Shown in pieces: positions 1-7,068 of a DNA stretch of 10,357 nt. The stretch comes from Deltaproteobacteria bacterium (GTDB lineage: Bacteria > Bdellovibrionota > Bdellovibrionia > JABDDW01), in the NCBI GenBank assembly GCA_013287405.1, contig JABDDW010000055.1, positions 1 to 10,357 of the forward strand, written 5' to 3'. Numbering within the stretch: position 1 is the stretch's first letter; every line of letters begins with the position of its first letter. The translations under genes and the position numbers were made by a program. The notes beneath the pieces are model-generated. The model made no database searches, was not told the origin of the DNA, and saw only the letters and a list, made by a program, of their open reading frames with translations.

Positions 1-2
1 TT

Positions 3-104
3 TCTGACGAAGATCTTATGGAGAAAGATATGGAAATCACTCATGCCAGATCAAAAAGAGAAGTCGTTCAAATGGCTCAGGCAATAAGACGGATGAGCTC
101 CTGA
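3..104 (+). CDS. C-terminal end of an unidentified protein (5' cut by window edge)
   Basis: Frame 3 is open from the window edge to a TGA at 102-104 and gives 33 residues, starting SDEDLMEKDMEITHAR and ending QAIRRMSS. The peptide is highly charged and looks helical, and its codons look like real coding sequence. The competing frame 1 peptide (ending KWLRQ, stop at 85-87) is rich in Trp, Lys and Leu and looks less natural. The last 28 nt overlap the 3' end of the convergent gene that finishes at 77. Too little is visible to name a family, and upstream sequence is needed for identification. Confidence 0.5.
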   Translation, partial: SDEDLMEKDMEITHARSKREVVQMAQAIRRMSS

Positions 105-517
105 TTTTTCTTTACATGTTCAATGACGCGAGTCAAAGCTGCAGCTGCCTTTTTTAATTTTTCTAAGTCGGCACCGTTAACCACACTTCCATCGGTTAAA
201 TTTGTTAGGACTATGTCAAGCATTCCTTGGGTGACGGCCAGAGGGCTTGATATATCGTGCATAAACGCCCTCTGATGAGATTTTGTGCTGGAGAGAGTCG
301 ACCCTTGAGGAGTGGTCAAATTGCGGAGTTTATCTTTAAGGGCCATATTTTCTTCGCGAAGTCGCGTGATCAGACGATGTAATTCACTGTTGGCCTCAAG
401 GGAAAACGTTGGAACACTTTGAAGGGGATCGACCTTCGCGTTAATTGTTTCTTGAACGCTTTGAAGTTCATGCTGTGTCGAACCGACAAATAAGTCGCAA
501 AGACGGCCAAGATGCAT
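77..517 (-). CDS. Coiled-coil plus DHp-like (HisKA) domain without ATPase; probably the 3' part of a frameshifted gene
   Basis: This 146-residue frame has a predicted coiled coil at about residues 41-66 (SELHRLITRLREENMALKDK). A two-helix histidine-kinase dimerisation/phosphoacceptor-like segment follows at about 80-146. The first helix carries an intact-looking H-box, FMHDISSPLA, with His87 followed by Asp and the usual Pro-Leu. The second helix ends KKNQELIRLIA. There is no N, G1, F or G2 box, because the protein stops where a HATPase domain would begin. The listed ATG lies 148 nt inside the preceding gene, has no convincing ribosome site, and its first ~14 residues are simply the shifted reading of that gene's TM helix. 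The segment from about residue 15 therefore most likely belongs to the upstream gene (370-1536) through a -1 frame change. It is related to the tail of the 1693-2286 protein through a shared H-x-R-A-F-[LM]-H motif. Confidence 0.6.
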   Translation of the reverse strand: MHLGRLCDLFVGSTQHELQSVQETINAKVDPLQSVPTFSLEANSELHRLITRLREENMALKDKLRNLTTPQGSTLSSTKSHQRAFMHDISSPLAVTQGMLDIVLTNLTDGSVVNGADLEKLKKAAAALTRVIEHVKKNQELIRLIA

Positions 518-1536
518 CCGGTCAGGAACCCACCCATTCGTTCACTCTGTAATTTTTTATCGGGCATCTTGATCACAGCGACCTCCTTCTCAGGTCTGGA
601 GGAGAACTTCACGCGCATTTTGGCATATAAGCGTTCAAACTCAGTCTGGAGTCCCTCCTTCATATTTTCTTCAGCTATGAGAAGATGTCTCACTTCAGCC
701 GGATCCTCAATGTCTCCGACATTTATTTCAAAGACCTTAATGGCCTCTTGGCCTATCGGTTCATCCATTTTTTTGAAAACAGTTAATGAAAGAGTACCTG
801 CTGCAGTATTAAGTCTCTGTTGGTCGAGAAATTTTTTTTCGCAGTCATCTTTATCGCCCGAGCATCCCTGTCTAGTAAAAGTGTCGGGTTCTCCATCAGT
901 TGTGACTTGTCTTCCTAAAAGGACTAAACTTGAACTGTCTATCTCAAGCAGTTCATAAGAAATAGTGTTACATTTCCAAGAGACCATAAAACCATCTCTA
1001 CACTTTTTGATTTTGTATTCTCGACCTGTTTGCATTGGGTCCGGTAATGTGTCGGATATGATTTCGGTGGCCCCAGAACCATCAAATTCCCAGTGATGTC
1101 GCTCGATTTGAACCCCATGGATTGAAAGGGTCTTATCCTTCGGGAATCGTAAATCGCTTGTATAGATATCTGTAACCTGTCTAAGATTTCCTTTGAAAAT
1201 ACTCAAGTCCCGTCGACTGATGACATAAGCGACGCACGGTTCACCTGTATGACCACTGCTACATTCTCCAAAAGTCTTAATTTCTAAGGCATAACCCAGG
1301 TTATCGAGATCCCGCTGTAGCACTGGGTCTAGTCTAGAAGGTCCATTTGTGGCGTCGGCCTGAGCTTCTTTTATAATTGATTCTATAATCAAATTTTGTT
1401 TTGGCAACTGGTAATGACCCTGTGATGCACCATGCTTGAGTTGAACATCGATAAACTCGTCCAGTTCGGCCGCTTTCACTGCAAAAGCGTTAAGAAGCAG
1501 AGATAGTAAGAATATTGAAGAAACTTGGGTCCTCAT
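370..1536 (-). CDS. Secreted/membrane-anchored Cys-rich protein, probable periplasmic sensor half of a frameshifted DHp protein
   Basis: The 388-residue product starts with a clear signal peptide (MRTQ, hydrophobic core SSIFLLSLLLNAFAV, likely cleavage near KAA at 21-23). A soluble region of about 310 residues follows, of no family I recognise. It has six Cys in three close pairs: 92/101, 179/189 and 225/232, suggesting local disulfides in the periplasm. A single TM helix spans about 335-353 (GGFLTGCILAVFATYLSV). After it, the frame turns into a basic, Phe/Arg-rich tail (FKAFKKQLTRRSIPFKVFQRF) that looks non-native, while the -1 frame becomes a good coiled coil plus DHp domain. Joining residue ~353 to residue ~15 of the 77-517 frame gives an approximately 485-residue sensor-like protein. 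No strong Shine-Dalgarno precedes the ATG. The start is chosen because it places the signal peptide at the N terminus. It is divergent from the 1693 gene. Confidence 0.65.
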   Translation of the reverse strand: MRTQVSSIFLLSLLLNAFAVKAAELDEFIDVQLKHGASQGHYQLPKQNLIIESIIKEAQADATNGPSRLDPVLQRDLDNLGYALEIKTFGECSSGHTGEPCVAYVISRRDLSIFKGNLRQVTDIYTSDLRFPKDKTLSIHGVQIERHHWEFDGSGATEIISDTLPDPMQTGREYKIKKCRDGFMVSWKCNTISYELLEIDSSSLVLLGRQVTTDGEPDTFTRQGCSGDKDDCEKKFLDQQRLNTAAGTLSLTVFKKMDEPIGQEAIKVFEINVGDIEDPAEVRHLLIAEENMKEGLQTEFERLYAKMRVKFSSRPEKEVAVIKMPDKKLQSERMGGFLTGCILAVFATYLSVRHSMNFKAFKKQLTRRSIPFKVFQRFPLRPTVNYIV

Positions 1537-1692
1537 AACAACTTATGATCGGCTTTGGGCCATGAAAACTTGATTTTGAATGCATTTAACTAGCCCTCTA
1601 CCCGATATCTCTAACCGCATCTGACGTGTTATGGTAAATTCAAAGGTAGCAATGCTCCTGACAGGGTTATGGAGTGAAGGGAGGCTCACATT
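1537..1692. promoter_or_regulatory. Divergent intergenic region between two membrane DHp-type genes
   Basis: These 156 bp separate two genes transcribed away from each other, so they should hold promoters for both. On the + side a strong ribosome site, AAGGGAGG at 1677-1684, lies 8 nt before the ATG at 1693. An extended -10-like TGTTATGGT occurs at 1627-1635, but no good -35 is seen at the expected distance. On the - side I see no clear Shine-Dalgarno before the ATG at 1536. No open frame, tRNA or strong hairpin is visible. The promoter assignments are weak; the divergent layout is the solid part. Confidence 0.35.
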
Positions 1693-2286
1693 ATGAAGGT
1701 TGTCCAAAGTCGCATTATGTATTTAAATATTGTTGCTATATTCTTGACTGGCGCATTGGTACTTCTTTTCTGGACACTTGAGTCCCTTTATCTACCTAAG
1801 TTTAGCTCACTTATTTCCTATTCAATTGCAGCGGGATTCGCCTGTTCCATCTTTGGCATTTTGAGCCTTTTCTTAAATAACCTTCATTTAAAATCCTTTT
1901 TACGCAATAACGATAGAATGACAGTTGAGTTGGAACAGCTAAGAAATAAATTACGTCTCCTTGAGCAAACTATTATCGACTTGAGAGCCGAAAACCAAAT
2001 TTCAAAGGGAGTTGATGGATCAGTTGAAGTGGGCGAAAATAAATCTAGGTACGTTCCAAATCAAAAGATAAATTTGGTCATGCACGAACGCGCATTTCTC
2101 CATACCTTAGCCAATAAAGTCCAGATCATTCAACTTGCAACTTCTGCCGTATCTGACATGGTAGCATCCCAAGGCTGTAAAGACGGACCTTTGATGACTA
2201 AGCAGCTTGAGGTCATTAATAATAATATTAAAACGATAGCCGACCTATTAAGAGAGAATAGAGAATATCTCATTATTGCCGTATAA
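1693..2286 (+). CDS. Membrane protein with two TM helices, coiled coil and divergent DHp-like tail, no kinase ATPase
   Basis: The 197-residue product has two hydrophobic helices at about 10-28 and 42-62. A coiled coil follows at about 75-102 (RMTVELEQLRNKLRLLEQTI), then a polar linker and a two-helix tail at about 130-197. The tail starts HERAFLHTLANKVQII, matching HQRAFMHDISSPLA of the 77-517 frame in spacing and in H-x-R-A-F-[LM]-H. Both tails end in a similar helix (RENREYLIIAV versus KKNQELIRLIA). The candidate phosphoacceptor is His137, but the residue after it is Thr, not Asp/Glu, and the Pro-Leu of a classical H-box is missing, so phosphorylation is uncertain. There is no HATPase domain. 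A ribosome site (AAGGGAGG, 1677-1684) supports the start. The gene ends one base from the convergent REC-PilZ gene. It is likely an inner-membrane dimer that could bind or regulate kinases; its function is unknown. Confidence 0.8.
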   Translation: MKVVQSRIMYLNIVAIFLTGALVLLFWTLESLYLPKFSSLISYSIAAGFACSIFGILSLFLNNLHLKSFLRNNDRMTVELEQLRNKLRLLEQTIIDLRAENQISKGVDGSVEVGENKSRYVPNQKINLVMHERAFLHTLANKVQIIQLATSAVSDMVASQGCKDGPLMTKQLEVINNNIKTIADLLRENREYLIIAV

Positions 2287-2287
2287 G

Positions 2288-3052
2288 TTACCCTTTTGGA
2301 ATGTACTGCTTTGTTTTTAGAAAATTGACCACCTCTACGACCTTGCCTCTGGCGTCATCACTTAAATCAAGAAATTCCACTCCGTACCCAGGAGGATATT
2401 CCCCTTGTGTGCCAGGCCTTATCCATTTGACTGTCCCGTGACCCTCTATAAGTATGATGGGGCCCTCAGTAAAATGAATTTTAAATTCAACGAGATCATT
2501 GATCTTAGGCACGGCTCCATCTGAGGCCACAAAGAACCCGCCTCTTCCCAAGTTTATGACTTTCCCCGTTCGAGCTGCATCAAATTCACCACATTTTAAT
2601 TCAACGAGAAGGGCCGTCTCACCGCGCCAGTGTCTTAATTTCCAGCGCTCCTCTTTGGGTTCGAGGGCATGAAGAACCGTACTAAGAATGACTTTAAAAT
2701 CAAAGGGTTTAGAAAATAAAGCTTCAGCCCCTTTATTGTAGGCATCTTCGACGGTAATGTCCGCAAAGCCCGTTAGAAATAAGAGAACCGGTAACTCGTG
2801 ATGTTTTGTCCGAATATTGTCCAGTAACTCAACTCCATTTCCTCCTGGCATTTGAATATCAGAGACCACAAGATCAACTTTTTGACTTTTAACGATTTCG
2901 AAGGCCTCGACTCCGTTACTGGCTTCAAGAACTTTAAAACCGGCTCGCTTGAAACTAAAAGCCAATACTTCCCTTAAATCAACTTCGTCATCCACTATCA
3001 AGAGGGTGTGATCTTTCGGGTTTACGACACTAGGAATATAATCTTGACCCAT
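2288..3052 (-). CDS. Response regulator with PilZ output domain (REC-PilZ)
   Basis: A 254-residue cytoplasmic protein. The REC domain (about 15-130) has the acidic pair Asp21-Asp22, phosphoacceptor Asp65 in VVSDIQMPG, Thr94 in FLTG and Lys115 in FSKPF, so all key residues are present. The C-terminal PilZ domain (about 134-248) has RWKLR at 136-140, which fits the RxxxR c-di-GMP motif, and NLGRGGFF from 167, which fits [D/N]xSxxG except that Ser is Gly169. It should join phosphorylation to c-di-GMP binding, with output through protein contacts, since no DNA-binding domain is present. I chose the ATG at 3052, 4 nt after the stop of the upstream kinase gene. Extending the frame to 3271 would add 73 residues that only re-read the kinase's ATPase domain. 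No strong Shine-Dalgarno is visible, so translational coupling is likely. It is the last gene of the five-gene block. Confidence 0.9.
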   Translation of the reverse strand: MGQDYIPSVVNPKDHTLLIVDDEVDLREVLAFSFKRAGFKVLEASNGVEAFEIVKSQKVDLVVSDIQMPGGNGVELLDNIRTKHHELPVLLFLTGFADITVEDAYNKGAEALFSKPFDFKVILSTVLHALEPKEERWKLRHWRGETALLVELKCGEFDAARTGKVINLGRGGFFVASDGAVPKINDLVEFKIHFTEGPIILIEGHGTVKWIRPGTQGEYPPGYGVEFLDLSDDARGKVVEVVNFLKTKQYIPKG

Positions 3053-3056
3053 ATTC

Positions 3057-4337
3057 TTATGCCACTTTCTTTTCTTTGGGTTGCTGTTTTGGAAGACTAA
3101 AGGCAAAGCGCGTATTCTTGCATTTCTCATCCAGCCAAAACGTGCCGTGGTGAGACGACACAATGCCTCTTGATATGGATAATCCCAGCCCAGTTCCTTT
3201 GCCAATTTCTTTAGTCGTGAAGAAAGGTTGATACATTTTTTCTTTAACTGCCTGAGGCAACCCATTCCCACTGTCGGTTAAAGAGATCTCGACACAGTCT
3301 TGAAAGTCCTTCACTTCGACTCTAACCCAACGTTCAGGCAATTTTTCAATAGCATCATAGGCATTGTTAAAAAGGTTTAAAAGGACTTGTATAATTTGAA
3401 CTTGGCGGCACTCAATCTTAGTCATAGGAGAAGGGTTTTCAGAAATAATTTTAATGTCATGAATTTTAAATTTCTCGCGACAAATGCCAATGGTCTCTTC
3501 AACGATTTGACCTACAGTGACGGCGTCAAAGGGATCATCATCTCCGCTCCTCGAAAAGGAACGAAGGCCTTTAATTATTTTTGCAATTCTCTCAGTTGTT
3601 TTCATTATTTTCTCGGTAATTTTTAACCCCATCTCTTTATCAAAATCTTCGGTCATTAAATCTCTTAGAAGGTTTCCATTGGTATGAATGATCGCCAGGG
3701 GGTTATTGATTTCATGGGCAACGCCACCGGCCATCTCTCCGAGAGCCATAAGTTTGGCCCCGTGAACACTTTTGGCACGCTCCAAGTCTAGTTCTTTTGT
3801 CCGAGCCTCTACAAGCATTTCGAGTTCTTCGGTGTGTTTTCTATATGCTTGTTCAAGATTCCATTTCTTCGTTTGAGCTATGGCTATTTGCATTACCTCG
3901 ACAGAATCAAACGGCTTTTTGAGGAATAAAAGTCTCTCTGACACACCCAGCTTTGCGATGACATCATCTAGAGAATAATCCGAGTACGCGGTACAGATAA
4001 CCACTTCAGTGAGTGGAACTTTTTCCCAAATTTTTTCGATGGTCGTAATGCCATCCCATCCGGGCGGCATTCTGACGTCCATAAAAATCAGGGCATAAGG
4101 TCTTTTTTCTTGATGGGCGGCCACGACTTTATGAAAAGCCTCTTCGCCCTGAGATGCAAAGTCCAGTTCAAATTCTAGCCTTGACCCTGAAGTAGACTTA
4201 TCTTCTCCAAATAAGTCTTGAGCGGAGCTTTTCAAACGCTCCTCAGCCTTATTTTGATTGCCAAGTAAAATTTTTCTGAAGTCCTCGTGGAGGGCAGGAT
4301 TATCATCCACAATCAAAATCCGGTTATTGTTATTCAT
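3057..4337 (-). CDS. Hybrid histidine kinase with N-terminal receiver domain (REC-HisKA-HATPase)
   Basis: A 426-residue soluble kinase. The N-terminal REC domain (about 5-155) has Asp11-Asp12, phosphoacceptor Asp87 in FMDVRMPPGWDG, Thr116 in CTAYSD and Lys140/141 in LKKPF. It carries the long loop (about 27-55) typical of REC domains with the MPPGWDG signature. A coiled coil (about 160-195) leads into HisKA with His208 in GGVAHEINNPLA. The HATPase has an N box (NLFNNAYDA, Asn321/Asn325), G1 (DSGNG, 355-359), F box (PFFTTK, 371-376) and G2 (GKGTGLGLS, 379-387), so it looks active. With no TM or sensor domain of its own, its input is probably phosphorylation of its REC by one of the two upstream kinases, and its output may be the next gene's REC. 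AAAGG at 4347-4351 lies 9 nt before the ATG. The stop is 4 nt from the REC-PilZ start. Confidence 0.93.
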   Translation of the reverse strand: MNNNNRILIVDDNPALHEDFRKILLGNQNKAEERLKSSAQDLFGEDKSTSGSRLEFELDFASQGEEAFHKVVAAHQEKRPYALIFMDVRMPPGWDGITTIEKIWEKVPLTEVVICTAYSDYSLDDVIAKLGVSERLLFLKKPFDSVEVMQIAIAQTKKWNLEQAYRKHTEELEMLVEARTKELDLERAKSVHGAKLMALGEMAGGVAHEINNPLAIIHTNGNLLRDLMTEDFDKEMGLKITEKIMKTTERIAKIIKGLRSFSRSGDDDPFDAVTVGQIVEETIGICREKFKIHDIKIISENPSPMTKIECRQVQIIQVLLNLFNNAYDAIEKLPERWVRVEVKDFQDCVEISLTDSGNGLPQAVKEKMYQPFFTTKEIGKGTGLGLSISRGIVSSHHGTFWLDEKCKNTRFAFSLPKQQPKEKKVA

Positions 4338-4382
4338 ATTTTTTTACCTTTACTCTCGTTTTCACGATTCTACTTTGACCTC

Positions 4383-4408
4383 AAAAAATATTGCCCATCG
4401 CTGATGGG
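4383..4408 (-). terminator. Weak terminator or attenuator hairpin between the PAS kinase and the REC kinase
   Basis: Read on the - strand, a CCCATC/GATGGG stem with a 3-nt loop (4394-4408) begins just past the stop of the PAS kinase. It is followed, after 5 nt, by TTTTTT (4383-4388). The stem is only 6 bp and the T-tract is offset, so it may terminate only part of the transcripts. It lies in the only sizeable gap (74 nt) inside the five-gene block and could set lower expression of the two downstream genes. The remaining 45 nt of the gap up to the next ATG hold the AAAGG ribosome site and could also hold a promoter, but none is clear. Confidence 0.4.
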
Positions 4409-4411
4409 TAT

Positions 4412-5911
4412 TCAAGCGGCTTTTCCTATCAATTCTGTTTCATCAAAAATAAGGGTAAACTGAGCCCCAAGACCCCTACCTTCGCTTGTAACAATTATTT
4501 TTCCACCCATTTCACCCATAGAATTTGCACAAAAATGAAGTCCAAAGCCATGACCCGTCTGTTTTGTGGTAAAGCCATGATTAAAGATTTTTGAGAGGTT
4601 TTCCGGATATATTCCTTCTCCAGTGTCTGAAACTCTAAGAAAGGCTCCGCCGCTATCTACCTTGCCAATCTCAAGAGTCAGCGTTTTTTCTTTAGCCCTG
4701 CCAGAACCCATGGCTTCTTTTCCGTTCTTGATCAAATTAAGGATGACATGGATAAGCTTTGTCCTTTGGGCAAGAATGAGTGGAGCATCCGAAAACTTTC
4801 TGACAATTTCGATCTCATGCCGGGCGAGGCTAGTTGACTGCATGGCTAAAGCGTTCTCGACTATCTCGGTAAGAGCTACCTTTTCTTTGAATTCACCGTT
4901 ACCCTTAGCGTAGGTTTGTTGGGTATTAATGACGTCTTTTATGAGCTGCAGTTTCTTCATCAAGTCAGTAGCTTCTTGTTTTTGTTCAGACAACTCATCT
5001 TCGACGGCTGACCCAAGTTCAAGATAGAAGTCAATTAATTTATCTCCCTTGGGGTCAGTTGAGAAAAAATCTGAGAGGCGATGTCGATTTTGCACTAAAA
5101 GACCATTAGCCTTATGAAGATTCTGAGTCACGGATTTGTCAAATTTTCTCAAAATTGTTTCTAGGCCAACGTTGATGCTGTTAAGGATGTTCCCCACATT
5201 GTGCAGTATTCCTGTAGCGACTTCTGACATCCCAGCTCTGTGGGCACTTTCGATTGCTGCATTTTGAATTTGAATCGCCTGTTCGCGAATAGTTTCCTCG
5301 GCCTCACGTTGGGCGGTGATATCTTCCACGATTCCGACTCCCGCCAGATGCTTATCATTATCTGCTAGCTTTGTAGCCGTGAGTCTAGCCCACATGATCG
5401 AGCCGTCTTTTTTCATATACCTTTTAAGTGTAGAATACGAGTCTCCTTTATTTGTGGAATTATATTTGACTATACCTGCTTCGACATCTTCAGGGTGGGT
5501 GATAATGTCTAAATCTAGATTATGCAATTCATCGAAACTGTACCCCAACATCTTTTGAATGGCTTTATTAGCAAGAACGTATTTGCGATCCTTGTCTACG
5601 GCCAGAATCCCAACCGCCGCATTATCAAAGACAGCCTGAAACTGAATGGAGAGAGCTTTCGTCTCCTCCTGCATTTTCTGAAGATTGATGTTTTTTTCTC
5701 GCATGTCTTTATTTGCGCTGTATAATTCCTCAGAGCTTATTTCCATGGAGTGCTCTAACAATTCGCGGTCCTCCTCATAAGATCGATAAGCCTCGTTAAC
5801 TTCATTAAAGAAATGCTCCAAGGCCAAAACCGCCGCCTTAGGAAGTTCAGAAATAACTGGCAAAAGATTTTTTAATTGCCTTTCAAGCAACTTATGCCGC
5901 TTTTTGTCCAT
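4412..5911 (-). CDS. PAS-domain histidine kinase of the HNVGN type, coupled to a FIST protein
   Basis: A 499-residue soluble kinase. An N-terminal helical region (about 1-90, with coiled coil around 45-90) leads to a PAS domain (about 90-200; FDNAAVGILAVD to VGIVEDITAQREAEE). The dimerisation region has the atypical H-box GILHNVGNILNS with His237. An unusually long stretch of roughly 100 residues follows to the second helix, which ends near QQTYAKGN. The HATPase keeps the N box (NLIKNGKEA, Asn392/Asn396), G1 (DTGEG, 429-433), the HGFTTK box (445-450) and G2 (GHGFGLHF, 453-460). The ATG overlaps the end of the FIST gene by 20 nt, with GGAAG about 7 nt upstream, so translation is coupled and the FIST protein is the likely sensory partner. 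The catalytic half is a close paralogue of the 7069-8592 kinase. It is probably cytoplasmic, since no TM helix is seen. Confidence 0.93.
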   Translation of the reverse strand: MDKKRHKLLERQLKNLLPVISELPKAAVLALEHFFNEVNEAYRSYEEDRELLEHSMEISSEELYSANKDMREKNINLQKMQEETKALSIQFQAVFDNAAVGILAVDKDRKYVLANKAIQKMLGYSFDELHNLDLDIITHPEDVEAGIVKYNSTNKGDSYSTLKRYMKKDGSIMWARLTATKLADNDKHLAGVGIVEDITAQREAEETIREQAIQIQNAAIESAHRAGMSEVATGILHNVGNILNSINVGLETILRKFDKSVTQNLHKANGLLVQNRHRLSDFFSTDPKGDKLIDFYLELGSAVEDELSEQKQEATDLMKKLQLIKDVINTQQTYAKGNGEFKEKVALTEIVENALAMQSTSLARHEIEIVRKFSDAPLILAQRTKLIHVILNLIKNGKEAMGSGRAKEKTLTLEIGKVDSGGAFLRVSDTGEGIYPENLSKIFNHGFTTKQTGHGFGLHFCANSMGEMGGKIIVTSEGRGLGAQFTLIFDETELIGKAA

Positions 5912-7040
5912 TCACGTCTTCCGAAAGGGTTGTGATCGTCATAGTTTGATTGTGCAATTCACATTTCGCTTGAGGTGTAAAAGGCGAGATTTCTCCATAA
6001 GAATAAAATCCGGTTAATATGGTCTTATCGCCAAAAATTTTTCTAACACTTTCAACTTCTTCTTCAACACGCTGTTTTAGGACGAGCTTTCTTCCGACAC
6101 AACTTATAAGGAGTGCAAACTCAGGTGCTTTAGATGCAGAGTTCTCCGCAGCCCCTTTTGCGCCATCTATGAGGCGATCAAAGTTGGCCTTCATCAGGCG
6201 GGCATAGGCACCCTCAGTAATATCTCCCGCAAACGTCATGCTTTGTTCTTTCTCGTCAACAGCCAAGATGGTCCTCACGATGGCCTTCTCGTTATCTACA
6301 GTTCTCATACAAAGGGGAAAGAGCAACGCACTCCCCGGCAGGCCTTCAGCGTGTTTGCCTAGATATGACTTGTACAGTTGAAGCGCCGACTTGCCATCGA
6401 GTTCATATAGGATGTTGCCCTTGGCTTTAGTGATAAGACGTTCTGGTCCAAATGGATCCCATCCACCAAGGGAGGCAGACCCGACCTTAATATTTTTGCC
6501 GTAGAGACCGACGACTGCGATCATGTCATTTGAAGGCGCTTCATTGGAGATCACCAGAGTCTCCTGAAACCTATCTTTATCACCAGCGAGTCCTCCGGTT
6601 ATGGACACGTGCGCTGGCAAAATAGAGGCAAGACCTTTCACGATCTCACTTCCGTTGACGTTAAGACCAACGGAGAAAACAAGAACGTGGGTAAGGCCTT
6701 TGTGATCAAGGGAGTTTGCAAGTTTGCACCCCGCCTCATGACTATCTTTTACAGATTTCATATGAATCTGTGCATGCTTAATTTTTGTGTTTTCAAAATG
6801 AATGGCCACGGTGGACAGTGAATCATCACTCACTGAAGTTCCGTAAATTTCTCCCGAAGTGGAACATCCAAATTGATGGGCCCTAGGGTAAATTTCTTTA
6901 AGCTCTCTTAAAAGATTTCCTTCTTTCAAGAGCGAGGTCTCTCCAAAAATAAATACCAGTTCAGCCTTGTCAGCCAGACTCGATTTTATCGACGGGGACC
7001 ATTTTTCATTTTTATTCCATCTTTTTTGTTCGAGTTTCAT
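5892..7040 (-). CDS. FIST domain sensory protein (FIST_N plus FIST_C)
   Basis: The 382-residue product matches the full FIST architecture. FIST_N spans about 26-220, with GCSTSGEI at 58-65, GGLAGD at 149-154 and GGWDPFGPERLITKAKG from 192. FIST_C spans about 220-372, with YSYGEISPF from 346 and the CELHNQTMT ending at 360-368. There is no signal peptide or TM helix, so it should be cytoplasmic. FIST proteins are ligand-sensing proteins, usually encoded beside kinases or c-di-GMP enzymes. The NosP subgroup binds haem and nitric oxide and controls a partner kinase. Whether this one binds haem cannot be told from sequence alone. AAAGGA at 7048-7053 sits well before the ATG. It follows the membrane kinase by 28 nt and overlaps the PAS kinase by 20 nt, which makes that kinase its probable partner. 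Confidence 0.92.
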   Translation of the reverse strand: MKLEQKRWNKNEKWSPSIKSSLADKAELVFIFGETSLLKEGNLLRELKEIYPRAHQFGCSTSGEIYGTSVSDDSLSTVAIHFENTKIKHAQIHMKSVKDSHEAGCKLANSLDHKGLTHVLVFSVGLNVNGSEIVKGLASILPAHVSITGGLAGDKDRFQETLVISNEAPSNDMIAVVGLYGKNIKVGSASLGGWDPFGPERLITKAKGNILYELDGKSALQLYKSYLGKHAEGLPGSALLFPLCMRTVDNEKAIVRTILAVDEKEQSMTFAGDITEGAYARLMKANFDRLIDGAKGAAENSASKAPEFALLISCVGRKLVLKQRVEEEVESVRKIFGDKTILTGFYSYGEISPFTPQAKCELHNQTMTITTLSEDVNGQKAA

Positions 7041-7068
7041 ATATTATCCTTTTTTTAGTTTTCATCTT

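Noticed and set aside
460..517. Programmed -1 ribosomal frameshift signal
   Set aside because: The expected slippery heptamer in the zero frame was not found in the overlap, and no strong downstream hairpin was evident, so I report a frame change but not recoding.
512..958. 148-residue open frame on the + strand
   Set aside because: It is antisense to the 370-1536 gene, with Ser/Pro-rich composition and no family resemblance, so it is a shadow frame.
2250..2320. Bidirectional terminator between the convergent genes ending at 2286 and 2288
   Set aside because: Only a 4-bp GAGA/TCTC stem inside the coding sequence was seen, with no proper T-tract.
3053..3271. N-terminal extension of the REC-PilZ frame up to 3271
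   Set aside because: The extra 73 residues re-read the ATPase region of the upstream kinase in another frame, and the REC fold starts just after the ATG at 3052, which lies 4 nt past the kinase stop.
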